Below, one piece after another: positions 34,848 through 44,612 of a stretch of DNA of 64,000 bases (positions within the stretch are counted from its first letter, which is position 1; each line of letters opens with the position of its first letter). Source of the DNA: Yinghuangia sp051388915 (GTDB lineage Bacteria > Actinomycetota > Actinomycetes > Streptomycetales > Streptomycetaceae); NCBI RefSeq assembly GCF_051388915.1, contig NZ_JBPKBH010000030.1, positions 1 to 64,000 on the forward strand, in the 5' to 3' direction. The notes below the pieces were generated by a model that had not been told where the DNA came from, did no database searches, and worked only from the letters and a program-made list of their open reading frames with translations. Position numbers and translations under genes: made by a program.

Positions 34848-34905
34848 GTTGCCATTTCCAACTGACCGGCGCTACTTTCGTGAGTGGCGAGTTGGATTTT
34901 CCAAC
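34848..34905. promoter_or_regulatory. Paired HxlR operators
   Basis: GTTGCCATTTCCAAC (34848-34862) and GTTGGATTTTCCAAC (34891-34905) share the pattern GTTGN3TTTCCAAC and sit 43 bases apart, about four helical turns. The second is a perfect inverted repeat (GTTGGA-TTT-TCCAAC). Both lie between the divergent HxlR and thiolase starts. Confidence 0.72.
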
Positions 34906-34963
34906 CTTGGGAAGGTCCGCTCGCCGATCAGGGGCGTCATCACCGTCCGAAAGGCGGCACACC

Positions 34964-36112
34964 ATGACCGAGGCGTACATCGTCGACGCCATCCGCACCC
35001 CCGTCGGCAAGCGCAACGGCGGACTCGCGTCCGCACACCCCGCCGATCTCGGCGCGCACATCCTGGCCAACCTCGTGGAGCGGACCGGAGTGGACCCGGC
35101 CGCCGTCGACGACGTGGTCTTCGGATGCCTCGACGTGATCGGCCCGCAAGCCGGGAACATCGCGCGCACGTCCTGGCTCTCCGCCGGGCTCCCGGCGTCC
35201 GTGCCGGGCACGACCATCGACCGCCAGTGCGGATCCTCGCAGCAGGCCGTGCACTTTGCGGCGCAGGCCGTGATGAGCGGCACCGCCGATGTCGTGGTGG
35301 CGGGCGGCGTACAGAACATGAGCATGATCCCGATCTCGGCATCGCTGCGGGCGGGGCGCGAGTTCGGGTTCGACAGCCCGTACGCGGGGGCGCTCGGCTG
35401 GCGGAAGCGCTACGGCGACCAGGAGATCACCCAGTTCCGCGCGGCCGAGCTCATCGCCGAGAAGTGGGGGATCACCCGCGAGGAGATGGAGGAGTTCGCG
35501 GTCGCGTCGCACGAGCGGGCCATCCAGGCCGACCAGGAGGGGCGGTTCGCGGGCGAGTTGGTGGCGTACGGCGACGTGGTCCGCGACGAGGGCCCGCGTG
35601 CGCCGGACCGGGACAAGATCCGCTCGTTGCCGACGCTCCGCCCGGACGGCCGCATCACCGCCGCCCTGGCGAGCCAGATCTCGGACGGCGCCTCCGCGAC
35701 CCTCGTGGTCTCGGAGCGGGCCCTGCGCGTACACGGGCTCACGCCGCGTGCTCGCATCCACCATCTCACCGTGCTCGGCGACGACCCGGTCTTCATGCTC
35801 ACGGGGCCCATCCCGGCCACCGCCCGTGCGCTGGAGCGCACCGGGCTGACCATGGACGACATCGACCGGGTCGAGATCAACGAGGCGTTCGCGTCGGTGG
35901 TGTTGGCCTGGCAGCGCGAGACCGGCGCCGACCTCGCCAAGGTCAACGTCAACGGCGGCGCCATCGCCCTCGGGCACCCGCTGGGCGCCAGCGGCACCAA
36001 GCTGTTCGCCACCCTCCTCAACGAACTGGAGCGCAGCGGTGGTCGGTACGGCCTCCAGACGATGTGCGAGGGCGGCGGGATGGCGAACGTGACGATCATC
36101 GAACGACTCTGA
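34964..36112 (+). CDS. Acetyl-CoA acetyltransferase (thiolase)
   Basis: A 382-residue thiolase. The acylated cysteine is C89 in TIDRQCGSSQQAVHFAAQ. The other active-site blocks are INEAFASV, NVNGGAIALGHPLGASG and MCEGGGMANV. It condenses or cleaves acyl-CoAs. ATG 34964 begins MTEAYIVDAIRTPVGK, the normal N-terminus. It is followed 84 bases later by a SnoaL-like gene and divergent from HxlR, which likely controls both. Whether it is degradative or biosynthetic is not clear. Confidence 0.93.
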   Translation: MTEAYIVDAIRTPVGKRNGGLASAHPADLGAHILANLVERTGVDPAAVDDVVFGCLDVIGPQAGNIARTSWLSAGLPASVPGTTIDRQCGSSQQAVHFAAQAVMSGTADVVVAGGVQNMSMIPISASLRAGREFGFDSPYAGALGWRKRYGDQEITQFRAAELIAEKWGITREEMEEFAVASHERAIQADQEGRFAGELVAYGDVVRDEGPRAPDRDKIRSLPTLRPDGRITAALASQISDGASATLVVSERALRVHGLTPRARIHHLTVLGDDPVFMLTGPIPATARALERTGLTMDDIDRVEINEAFASVVLAWQRETGADLAKVNVNGGAIALGHPLGASGTKLFATLLNELERSGGRYGLQTMCEGGGMANVTIIERL

Positions 36113-36196
36113 CGCATCGGCAGGTCGGCCGGGCGGACGGGGCCGACGCACCCCGCCGCCCGGCCGACGGCCATCGGCACCACCGGAAAGGGACCC

Positions 36197-36595
36197 ATGA
36201 GCGAGACCAGGGACGTCGTCGAGGAGTTCTTCCGCAGGACGGCGGCGGGCGAAATGGACCGTGCGGGCGCGATGTTCGCGGACCACGTCGACTGGCACAT
36301 CTTCGGCGCGCCGGAAGTCCCCTGGACGGGACGCCGCACCACGGGTGCCGAGGCCGCGGCGTTCTTCCGTGACCTGCCCGGACATCTTGCCCCCGAGGCC
36401 TTCGCCATCGACCGCATCCTCGTCGACGGGTCGCACGCGGTCGCCATGGGCCACATGAAGCAGCGCGTCCGGCACTCGGGCGGCCTTTTCGAGACGCCGT
36501 TCGCGTTCCACCTCACGGTCGAGGACGGCCGCATCACTCGCTACATCCCGTACGAAGACAGCCTGGCCTTGGCCCGCGCGTACGGTGTTGCCTGA
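36197..36595 (+). CDS. SnoaL/NTF2-like family protein
   Basis: A 132-residue cone-shaped alpha+beta fold protein. It starts ETRDVVEEFFRRTAAGEMDRAGAMFADHVDWHI, the typical SnoaL-like opening, and ends with the sheet strands VAMGHMKQRV and FAFHLTVEDGRITRYIPYEDS. Members are isomerases, cyclases or ligand-binding proteins. GGAAAGGGA lies upstream of the ATG. It is probably co-transcribed with the thiolase. Confidence 0.85.
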   Translation: MSETRDVVEEFFRRTAAGEMDRAGAMFADHVDWHIFGAPEVPWTGRRTTGAEAAAFFRDLPGHLAPEAFAIDRILVDGSHAVAMGHMKQRVRHSGGLFETPFAFHLTVEDGRITRYIPYEDSLALARAYGVA

Positions 36596-36627
36596 CGCCG
36601 CGCTCGACGCGCCACCGCTCTCGACGT

Positions 36628-36661
36628 GCCGCTCTCTACGGGCCGCCGCTCTCTACGGGCC
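36628..36661. repeat. 17-bp direct repeat, two tandem copies
   Basis: GCCGCTCTCTACGGGCC at 36628-36644 and again at 36645-36661, preceded by a diverged copy. It fills the space between the SnoaL-like gene and the PucR promoter. Confidence 0.85.
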
Positions 36662-36734
36662 GCCGCGGTCGGCGCTCCGCCGCGCTCGGCGGGGCCCGGG
36701 GCGAAGGCCCCTCCTACCTGCCGGTGAGGACGCG

Positions 36735-36740
36735 TAGAGT
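36735..36740 (+). promoter_or_regulatory. Leaderless-type -10 box (TAGAGT) for the PucR gene
   Basis: TAGAGT, 8 bases, then GTG 36749; no ribosome-binding site. Confidence 0.45.
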
Positions 36741-36748
36741 CGCCTCTC

Positions 36749-37813
36749 GTGGAGGGGTTGCTGCTCAGACTGTCCGCGCTCGACCCTGATGCGGAGGCCG
36801 CGGTCCGGGTGATCGCGTACTTCGACGCGCTGGTGACCCACGGGGCCTCCGCGCACGCGGTCGTCCGCGCGACCGCGGCGCTTGCCGAGTGTCCGGCGGG
36901 CTGGGTGCTCGGCGACGGTACGTCGGTGCGGTACGCCCCGGACGGCTCCCCGCTCGAACGGCTCGGCGGCCTGCCGCCCTCCCCGCCCGCGAGCGCGGCC
37001 GTCTCCGGCGGCGGCACGGTCTGGCTGGAGCGGACCGGCGAGCCGGCCCCGCTCGACCCCCTCGTACTGGAGCGCATGGCGGTCGCCGCCTCCACGGTGT
37101 GCCGGCAGGGCGCCTCGCGGCGCGAACCGGCCGGGCCCGCCGACCCCGCGCTGGTCGAACTCGTCCTGTCCGCCGAGGCCGAACCGGAGAGCCGGGTCCG
37201 GGCGTTGCGCCTGCTCGGGCTCGCGCCCGGGCGGCCACTGCGGGTGGCCGCGGTGCGGGGCGTACCGTCCGGACCCGCGTCGGCGCCCCTGGCACGGTGC
37301 GGAGCCGCCCGTGCGGTGGTCGACGGCGTCACGGCGGTGCTGATCCAGTCCTCGGCCGAGGCCGCGTACGCCGGCCTGTCACCGGACCGCGGCACGACGG
37401 TCGGCGTCGGCGGCGCCGCAGACGCCGAGCACGCGCGTCGTTCCTGGGAACAGGCCCGCGTGGCCCTGCGCTTCGCGGAACCCGACACGGCGCCGGTCGT
37501 CCGGTACGACGCCCTGGGCAGCCTGGCGATGCTGGCCGAACTCCCGGCCCAGACCCTGCGGAGCCGCCCCGAGCTGGCGGTTGTTGAGGCGTACGCCCGA
37601 CGCCCCGGCGGCGAGGCGGACTTGGCGGCGCTCGCCGCCTTCTGCCGCTCCGGCTCCCTGCGCGGCGCGGCGACCCGGCTCCACCTGCACCACAGTTCGG
37701 TCGCCGACCGGGTGGCTCGCGCCGGCGACGCGCTCGGATGGGACCTCGGCGACCCGGCGGACCGCTTCCGGGCCATGGTGGCCCTCACCCTGCGACGCCT
37801 CGCCCGCGACTGA
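36749..37813 (+). CDS. PucR family transcriptional regulator
   Basis: A 354-residue regulator of the PucR/CdaR type. It has an N-terminal sensing region, a central GGDEF-like degenerate domain (about residues 140-250), and a C-terminal HTH_30 around SLRGAATRLHLHHSSVADRVARAGDALGWDL. Such proteins usually activate catabolic genes. It starts with GTG in a leaderless context. It converges on the T7SS operon, with 7 bases between the stop codons. Target unknown. Confidence 0.85.
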   Translation: MEGLLLRLSALDPDAEAAVRVIAYFDALVTHGASAHAVVRATAALAECPAGWVLGDGTSVRYAPDGSPLERLGGLPPSPPASAAVSGGGTVWLERTGEPAPLDPLVLERMAVAASTVCRQGASRREPAGPADPALVELVLSAEAEPESRVRALRLLGLAPGRPLRVAAVRGVPSGPASAPLARCGAARAVVDGVTAVLIQSSAEAAYAGLSPDRGTTVGVGGAADAEHARRSWEQARVALRFAEPDTAPVVRYDALGSLAMLAELPAQTLRSRPELAVVEAYARRPGGEADLAALAAFCRSGSLRGAATRLHLHHSSVADRVARAGDALGWDLGDPADRFRAMVALTLRRLARD

Positions 37814-37820
37814 CACACCG

Positions 37821-39257
37821 TCAACCCCAGGTCAGTCGGGCCTGATCAGCACTTTTCGCGCCTCGCATAAGCTCCTGGAATCCCTGCCAGCCGATCTCCC
37901 GCAACGGGCAGAACACCCCGCGGCGCGGTCCCTGTCCGATGTCCAAGACCCGCATCCGTCGCGCGGACCCCGCCGCCAGCGCCGACTTCAGACCGTCGGC
38001 CCCCTCCGCGCCCACCGCGAACGCCTCAGGTTCGGGCGCCGGTTCGAGGTGTGCCGGTACGGTCAGATCCGCCCGCGCAAGGCGGCTCTGCGCCAGCATC
38101 GACACCAGTCCGTGGTCGGCGGCGAGTTCGTCCGCGAGATCCACCAGTTGCCCGACCGGTGGCTCGACTCCGGCCGGGCAACCGAGCGCGAAGGTCAGGT
38201 GCTCCTCGACCCCGCTCCTCGTACGCACCACCCGCAAGGCGCCGATTGACGCGCGGCCCGACGGGCCGACGATGACGAACCACGAGGGCTCCGGCGCCCG
38301 CGACCGTGCCACGCCGGTCAGTTCCTCGCGTGACCAGCGCAGGTTCGCCGGTTCGGCGGTGCCCCAACCGCCGGGCGCGGCCCCGGCGATGCGCCGCCAC
38401 ACCGCCTCGGCCCCGCCACCGAGCAGTAGTTCGTGTGCCGCCGGACGACGCGTCACAACCGTGATCAAGAGCTGCCGTTCGGGCGTGCCGCGGGCCCGGA
38501 CGTCGGCTTCCGTCGCGCGCTCGGCACGCTCGGTGGCCTCTGCGAACGGCTCGGCGATCCGCTCTGCCGACTCGAAAGCCCCGTTGTGCCAGCGGAGTTC
38601 GGTCCCGGACATCCCGTCGTGGTACCCGCCCAGGCCGTCCTGTACGACCCAGCGATTGGGCAGTCTGCCCAGGACCGTCCGGGTGGGGAGTGTGAGCCGC
38701 GAATGAGGCGGCGTGACGATCTGGACGGCTCGGCCACTGAGCGCCGCGGCCCGCAGGGCGTCGGAGAGCCATGTGGTCATCGCCACCAACGGCCGGTCCT
38801 GGATGACCGCCGCCACCTTGCCGGTCAGGACGTCCACCGCCGGTTGCGCAGCGGCCCGCACGGACGCCGTCCCGACTCCCGCGACGGCGGCGGCGCCCCG
38901 GTCAGCGGCCTCGGATCCGGGCGGCCACACCGACCCGCCCAGCAGCGCGACGAGCCGGGTCGTGACCGTGCGCGCCAGCAACTCCGCGTCAGGGGCCGCG
39001 GTGGCGGCGCGTACCTCCGTCCACCACACCGGGCCGTCGACGGCGACGCCGAGCAGGCGTTCGACCTCGCCCGGAGTGTGGACCGGTAAGGGGGCCTCGA
39101 CGAAGACGAGGGGCCGCCCTTCTGCGTCGGCGAGCCGGATCAGCGCGCCCTCGCCCTCGACGCCGACCAGGTTGTCGGGGCCGCCGGCCATGAGGCCCGC
39201 CACGAGGCTCCACCGGTCGGGCATGCGTTCGGTCAGGGCGATGAGATCGGTGGTCAT
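37821..39257 (-). CDS. DUF6177 family protein, T7SS-associated
   Basis: A 478-residue soluble protein resembling DUF6177, a family found beside EccC in streptomycete T7SS loci. It begins MTTDLIALTERMPDRWSLVAGLMAG and has no transmembrane segment or nucleotide-binding loop that I can see. It is the last gene of the operon; its ATG overlaps the eccC stop as ATGA. Function unknown; position suggests an accessory cytoplasmic factor for EccC or its substrates. Confidence 0.78.
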   Translation of the reverse strand: MTTDLIALTERMPDRWSLVAGLMAGGPDNLVGVEGEGALIRLADAEGRPLVFVEAPLPVHTPGEVERLLGVAVDGPVWWTEVRAATAAPDAELLARTVTTRLVALLGGSVWPPGSEAADRGAAAVAGVGTASVRAAAQPAVDVLTGKVAAVIQDRPLVAMTTWLSDALRAAALSGRAVQIVTPPHSRLTLPTRTVLGRLPNRWVVQDGLGGYHDGMSGTELRWHNGAFESAERIAEPFAEATERAERATEADVRARGTPERQLLITVVTRRPAAHELLLGGGAEAVWRRIAGAAPGGWGTAEPANLRWSREELTGVARSRAPEPSWFVIVGPSGRASIGALRVVRTRSGVEEHLTFALGCPAGVEPPVGQLVDLADELAADHGLVSMLAQSRLARADLTVPAHLEPAPEPEAFAVGAEGADGLKSALAAGSARRMRVLDIGQGPRRGVFCPLREIGWQGFQELMRGAKSADQARLTWG

Positions 39258-42200
39258 GCGTCCTCGTACTCCGGGCAAATCCCGGTCTGGATCAGGCGGT
39301 TGGCGGACCCACGGCTGATGTACGTGCCACGCCCGGGCGGCCGCGGCGCCGGGTACACACCCGGCAACAACTGCCCCTCGGCGCGGTGGCCCGTCATGAC
39401 CAGGGCCGCGGTGCCGCTCTCCCGCAACGTCGTCAGGAACGGCTCGTACATGGCCCGGGACGCGCCCGAGACCCGCCGCGCCACCACGAAGTGCAGGCCG
39501 AGATCCGCGGCCGACGGGAGGTAGGGGACGAACGCACCCAGCGGCTGCTGCCCGGCGCCGGCGAGCATGTCGTAGTCGTCGACCAGCACCACGATCCTCG
39601 GCCCCTTGAGGTCGATCGGTCCCGCGAAGACCTCCGGCGCCGGGGTGTCGTCCGGCATGCGCTTGTCCAACTCGGTGGCGACCGCGGCGGACAGCGCCGC
39701 GGCCAGGCGGGTGTTGTGCGCGTAGCCGCCGCGGTAGGGCTCGGGGACCAGGCTGTGCAGGCCGCGCCGGGGATCCATGACGGCGAAGACCAGTTCCTGG
39801 TCGGAGTGGCGTTCCATCAGGCCGCGCGCGACCAGCTTGAGCAGGTTGGTCTTGCCGCATTCGCTGTCGCCGAACACGATCAGATGCTGGTCGCGCCCGA
39901 AGAGGTCGAGCTTCACCGGCTGCATCGCGGCCTGGTCGAGGCCGATGGCGACCCGGTCGGGTTCGGTGCGGGCATTGGGGAGACCGGTGAGCGGGAGGCG
40001 GGCCGGGAGGACGCGTACGGGCGGCGCGGTGACACCGGACCAGGACCCGCGCACGGCACGTACCGCACTGTCCAGCGCATCGCCCAGATCCGCGTCGGTC
40101 GCCCGGGAGTCGATGCGCGGCAAGGCGACCTGCGCGAACAACTTGCCGTCGGTGAGCGCCCGTCCGCGCTCCTCGGGTGCGACGGTCTGCGCGAGCCGCC
40201 GGTCGATACCGCTGTCCGCCGGGTCGTTGAGCCGGAGTTCGACGCGGGTGCCGAAGTTGGACTGCGCGGCGATGCGCACGTCGTTCCAGCGCAGCATCCC
40301 GGCGACCACGTGAATGCCGTAGCCGCCGCCGTGCTTGAGCAGGTCGCCGACCGCTTCGTCGAGCTTCTCGAAGTCCTCGCGCAGCCCGCCGAATCCGTCG
40401 ATCACGAGGACGATGTCCGGCGGTCCCAGGGCAGGCAGCCGCCCCTCGGCGCGCAGGCGCCGCAGGTGTTCGATCGAGTCGATTCCGTGCGCGCGGAACG
40501 CGTCCTGACGTGCGGTCAGCATGCCGCGCACCTCTTCCACGGTGCGGGAGGCCCGCTCCCGGTCCGTCCGGCCCGCGATGCCGCCGACGTGCGGAAGCCG
40601 GGACAACGACTGGAGTCCGCCGCCGACCAGGTCCAGTCCGTAGACGGCGACCTCTTCGGGCGTGTGGGTCAACGCCAGGGACAGCACCAGCGTGCGCAGC
40701 AGCGTCGTCTTGCCCGTCTGCGGCCCGCCGATCACCGCCATGTGCCCGCCCGCGCGCGTCAGCTCGACCTCCCAGCGGCCCTGCCACTGCCGGGCCGGAT
40801 CGTCGAGCAGTCCGAGCGGTACACGCATTGCGTCGGCGGAACCGCCGCGCCCGGACGCCCGGTGCGCGAACTGCATGCCGCGGCGGCCCGCGGTGATCCG
40901 GTCGACCGCGTCCAGCGGCAGGTGCGCCGGCAGCGGCGGCAGCCAGATGCGCGGCACCGGCGGTGCGGCGTTCGTCAGTTGGCCGACGACCGTGGACAGC
41001 AGTGTGGGGCCCGCGGCGCGCCGCGTGGGTACGCGCTGCCGCGGCGCGTCGTCCGGTTCCGGCTCCTGGAGCGTGTTGTACGCGGGATAGGGCAGGACGG
41101 CAGGCCGCTCGTCTCGCGGCGTTTTCCGCCGCTCGGGCCCGGTCGGGCGGCCGGAGACGTACGACGCCTTGAACCGCTGGTAGATGCTGGTGTCGACCTT
41201 GAGGTAGCCGAACCCCGGGATCGGCGGGAGGTGGAAGGCGTCGGCCGTGTCCAGGACCGTGCGCGACTCCTCGGGTGAGAAGGTGCGCAGTCCCAGCCGG
41301 TAGGACAGGTAGGTGTCCAGCCCCTTGAGCCGACCGCCCTCGATGCGCTGGCTGGACAGCAACAGGTGAATGCCGATCGACCGGCCGATGCGTCCCACCG
41401 ACAGGAACAGGTCGATGAAGTCCGGCTTGGCGGCCAAGAGTTCGCCGAACTCGTCGATGACCACGAAGAGATGGGGGAGCGGTGCGAGATCGGGGCGCTC
41501 GGCGCGCAGGGCGGCGTACGTCGAGATGTCCGCCACGTTTCCCGCATCCTTGAGAACCTGTTGGCGGCGCTGCACCTCTCCGGCGAGGCTGGCGTGCACG
41601 CGCTCGACGAGTCCGGCCTTGTTCTCCAGGTTGGTGATCACCCCGGCGACGTGCGGCAGCGACGCGAAGGGGGCGAAGGTGGCGCCGCCCTTGTAGTCGA
41701 CCAGCACCAGGGCCAGGTCCTCGGGGGAATGCGTGGCCACCAGAGCCAGGACGAGTGTGCGCAGCAGCTCGCTCTTGCCCGAGCCGGTCGCCCCGACGCA
41801 GAGCCCGTGCGGCCCCATGCCCAGCTCCGCTGACTCCTTGAGGTCCAGCAGTACTGGCGCGTGGTCGCCGTCGAGGCCAATGGGGACGCGCAGAAAGCCC
41901 TGGGTTCCGCGGCGCGGCGTCCACAGGTGCTCGGGGTCGATCAGGGCGGCGTCCTCGATGCCGAGTTGTGCGCAGAAGTCCACCGGCCCGGACAGCGGAG
42001 CGTCGGCCGCGGCGGACTCCGGCGACAGCCGAAGCGGCGCGATCATACGCGCCAAACCCTCGGCCCCGGCCGCGGTGACCTCGTCGAACGAGCCTTCCGT
42101 ACACATGGGTTCGGCACCGCGTAGGTCCTCGACGCACACCGTGTCGCCGTCAGGCCCACCGAGCGTGATGCGTACCGCCACGTGGTCCGGCTCGTGGGTG

Positions 42201-43273
42201 CGGTCGGCAAGCAGGTGCAGCACGGTCACGCCCATGTCGCCGAGCGGAACAGCGGCGTCGGGCCTGGGCAGTTCGGTGGCCTCCCGGCCGTGGCCGTCGT
42301 GCACCACCAGCAGTCGCTGGACGAGGTCGAGGGCGTCGCGCCGGGCGAGGCCGCGGCGCAACTCGGCGGCGAAGGCGGCACGTCGGCCGAGGTCGTCGGC
42401 GGATTCCCGGCTCAGCTCGGACAGATCGGGGGCGATCCGACGGGCCGGGACGGGACCGTCCCAGCGGTCGGGGTCCAGGGCGTGCGGGAGCCACTTGAAC
42501 CACGCCCAGTCGGCGGCGCGTTCCGCCGGGCAGGCGAGTGCGAAGGCGGCGTCGTCCGGAGCGTGCGTCGCGGCGGCCTGGACCACCAGGGTGCGGGCGA
42601 TGCGCAGGACTTCGTCACGCGTGCCGATCACGCTGATGTCGCCCACCCGGTCCAGCGGGACGGTGAGCGGCATGTCGGGGGTGGCGCCGAAGCGTTCGCG
42701 CAGCCCCGCGGCCTCGTTGCGCATGAACCGGTCCGGCGGCGTCAGGACGCTGCCGCTCTGCGCCTGGAGCGACAGGACGCGCACCGGCATCGCGCCGGTG
42801 CCGATGCGGACCTGGAGGAAGTCCGAGTCGTGGCGCCGTCGTTCCCACAGGCGTGCGGTGTCGTCGACGATGTCGTAGAGCGCCTCGGGCGGCGGGTGGA
42901 GCAGCCGGGCAGCCTCGCGGCGCTCGCGGTCCTCGGCGCCGAGCTCGTGCCGCAGCTCCTCCAGGTATTCGAGGTAGCGCTCACGCTGGAGGCGGCGCGT
43001 GCGCTGCGCCTTGCCGCGCTGCGAGAACACCAGGGCGGCTCCGCCGAGCAGCGCGGTGACCAGGACCAGGGCGCCGATCACCGCGAACTGGCTGCCGCGC
43101 ATGACGGTCATCATCACCACCGAGCCCAACACCCCGGCCATCGGCAGCAGTTGGGTGATCGGCGAACCGGTTTTGCCCTCGGGGAGATTGGGCGGCGGCT
43201 CGATGACCTGCTCGGCGGGCTCGGGCAGCGGCCGCGTGCTGCGCGCCGGACGGTGGATCCGGCGGGTGCTCAC
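39254..43273 (-). CDS. eccC: Type VII secretion ATPase EccC (three FtsK/SpoIIIE domains)
   Basis: A 1339-residue T7SS motor. It starts at GTG 43273 (VSTRRIHRPARSTRPL, the usual EccC N-terminus) with GGAG 7 bases upstream. Two transmembrane helices lie at about 40-58 and 62-84. ATPase domain 1 has Walker A GATGSGKS (494-501) and Walker B HLFVVIDEFGE. Domain 2 has GGPQTGKTT (849-857) with VLVIDGF in place of the Walker B Asp-Glu. Domain 3 has GDSECGKTN (1135-1143) with VLVDDYD. It recognises and drives export of WXG100 substrates. The EccCa and EccCb parts are fused. Upstream coding is obscured by the gap. Confidence 0.95.
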   Translation of the reverse strand: MSTRRIHRPARSTRPLPEPAEQVIEPPPNLPEGKTGSPITQLLPMAGVLGSVVMMTVMRGSQFAVIGALVLVTALLGGAALVFSQRGKAQRTRRLQRERYLEYLEELRHELGAEDRERREAARLLHPPPEALYDIVDDTARLWERRRHDSDFLQVRIGTGAMPVRVLSLQAQSGSVLTPPDRFMRNEAAGLRERFGATPDMPLTVPLDRVGDISVIGTRDEVLRIARTLVVQAAATHAPDDAAFALACPAERAADWAWFKWLPHALDPDRWDGPVPARRIAPDLSELSRESADDLGRRAAFAAELRRGLARRDALDLVQRLLVVHDGHGREATELPRPDAAVPLGDMGVTVLHLLADRTHEPDHVAVRITLGGPDGDTVCVEDLRGAEPMCTEGSFDEVTAAGAEGLARMIAPLRLSPESAAADAPLSGPVDFCAQLGIEDAALIDPEHLWTPRRGTQGFLRVPIGLDGDHAPVLLDLKESAELGMGPHGLCVGATGSGKSELLRTLVLALVATHSPEDLALVLVDYKGGATFAPFASLPHVAGVITNLENKAGLVERVHASLAGEVQRRQQVLKDAGNVADISTYAALRAERPDLAPLPHLFVVIDEFGELLAAKPDFIDLFLSVGRIGRSIGIHLLLSSQRIEGGRLKGLDTYLSYRLGLRTFSPEESRTVLDTADAFHLPPIPGFGYLKVDTSIYQRFKASYVSGRPTGPERRKTPRDERPAVLPYPAYNTLQEPEPDDAPRQRVPTRRAAGPTLLSTVVGQLTNAAPPVPRIWLPPLPAHLPLDAVDRITAGRRGMQFAHRASGRGGSADAMRVPLGLLDDPARQWQGRWEVELTRAGGHMAVIGGPQTGKTTLLRTLVLSLALTHTPEEVAVYGLDLVGGGLQSLSRLPHVGGIAGRTDRERASRTVEEVRGMLTARQDAFRAHGIDSIEHLRRLRAEGRLPALGPPDIVLVIDGFGGLREDFEKLDEAVGDLLKHGGGYGIHVVAGMLRWNDVRIAAQSNFGTRVELRLNDPADSGIDRRLAQTVAPEERGRALTDGKLFAQVALPRIDSRATDADLGDALDSAVRAVRGSWSGVTAPPVRVLPARLPLTGLPNARTEPDRVAIGLDQAAMQPVKLDLFGRDQHLIVFGDSECGKTNLLKLVARGLMERHSDQELVFAVMDPRRGLHSLVPEPYRGGYAHNTRLAAALSAAVATELDKRMPDDTPAPEVFAGPIDLKGPRIVVLVDDYDMLAGAGQQPLGAFVPYLPSAADLGLHFVVARRVSGASRAMYEPFLTTLRESGTAALVMTGHRAEGQLLPGVYPAPRPPGRGTYISRGSANRLIQTGICPEYEDA

Positions 43274-43358
43274 CGGGGGCTCCGGGAGCGCGCGCCGCCG
43301 TGCGCGGACTTCGCTGACCACGTGGTCGTGACGGACGTATCCGTCGAGCGGCCGCGGG

Positions 43359-43476
43359 NNNNNNNNNNNNNNNNNNNNNNNNNNNNNNNNNNNNNNNNNN
43401 NNNNNNNNNNNNNNNNNNNNNNNNNNNNNNNNNNNNNNNNNNNNNNNNNNNNNNNNNNNNNNNNNNNNNNNNNNNN
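43359..43476. other. Assembly gap inside the T7SS operon
   Basis: 118 Ns between the MinD-like gene and eccC. The 85 bases between the gap and eccC are open in more than one frame. One frame ends with a TGA at 43270-43272, overlapping the eccC GTG, which would be the usual coupling. Confidence 0.95.
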
Positions 43477-44584
43477 CGACCGCCCGGTCCATCGCCTCCG
43501 CGGCGAGCCGCGCCGCAGCGTCGCGCGTGGCCCGGGCCAGCCGTCCCGTGTCGATGACACCTCCGACCGCGAGGCTGCGGTCGTAGGGCACTTCGACCAT
43601 CGCGATGCCGCGCACCGCCAATTGCGACGCGGCGCGTTTCGCGTCGACGGCCGCGTCGGGGGAGCCCTGCACCAGGGCCACGACGGTTGTCGGCAGCATG
43701 ACCGGGTCCACGGTGTCGAGCCAGTCCAGCACCAGTCTGGTCGTACGGATGCCCTCCACCGTTGTCGGTGACACCAGGACGCGGGACTGGGCGGCGCAGA
43801 TCGCGAGCCGCGCGACCTCCGCGGGCAGGCTCTCGCAGTCGACCACCGTGGCGGCGAAGTGGCGGCGCAGCGCGGCCATGGCCATCCAATACGTCTTCGG
43901 CGCCAGACGGCTGCGGGTTACCAGTCCCCTGCTCCCGGGCAGCAGTCGGCCGCCGGAGAAGGGGAGCAGGTATCGGGTGACCTCCTCCAGCGGCGTGGAC
44001 GCGTCGACCGCCTCCGCGAGGTCGGCGCACGACCACTGGACCTCGGTGGCGCCGAGCCGGACGGGAAGGGTACCGAGCGCGCCGTCCGCCTCCACGGCCA
44101 GGACGGAGTCGGTGCGATAGTGCCCGAGCGTCAGCGCGAGAAGTGCGGCCACCGTGGACTTGCCCGCGCCGCCCCGCACTCCGGAGACCGCGATCTGGCG
44201 TCCGGTCGTGATGGGCTGCTGGATTCGGCGCACCACGTCGGCCAGGGATGCCGCCTCGGCGGACGGGGACGAGGCCAGGCCACGCCGCAGCAGGTGGACG
44301 GCCCGCCGCGCGCGGGGGTCGCCGCGCCGGACGGGCCCCCGCATGCTGTCGAACTCGGGGGCCGTGACGGGCACGGGCGCGGGGCTGCGGCGAGACGGCA
44401 GGACCGCGGGCTCGGCCTCCTTCGGAGGTACCGGTCGGGTCAGTGCTGCCGGAGCCGCCGAGTTCGCTCCGGACGGGAAGGCCGCTCGCGGACCCGGGGG
44501 TTCCGCGGGGCCGGACGCGGGGGGCTCCAAGGCGGCGGTGATGTCGCGGAAGACGTCCTGCTGCCAGTTGCCGGGTGCGGACAT
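43477..44584 (-). CDS. MinD/ParA-like ATPase, T7SS-associated (3' end in gap)
   Basis: At least 369 residues. A Pro/Ala-rich disordered N-terminus (residues 1-85) precedes a MinD-like domain with Walker A GVRGGAGKST (135-144), in which the deviant-Walker signature lysine is replaced by arginine. ATP-binding strands VVDCESLP and VLVSPTTVEGIRTTRLVL follow. Such ATPases accompany EccC in many ESX loci (compare EspI) and may regulate secretion. ATG 44584 has GAGGAGGG upstream and lies 28 bases after the eccD stop. The C-terminus is lost in the gap, either just inside it or at 43270. Confidence 0.85.
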
Positions 44585-44612
44585 GATCGGGGCCCTCCTC
44601 ATCCGAAGATCG

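Noticed and set aside
39386..41278. Long plus-strand frame antisense to eccC.
   Set aside because: Shadow of the third-codon-position GC bias in eccC, with no recognisable domain.
43274..43358. Separate small gene between the MinD-like gene and eccC.
   Set aside because: Only 85 bases are visible beside the gap. A frame ending in GTGA overlap exists but may simply be the end of the MinD-like gene.
14657..43476. The N runs as biological elements.
   Set aside because: They are sequencing or scaffolding gaps of arbitrary length.
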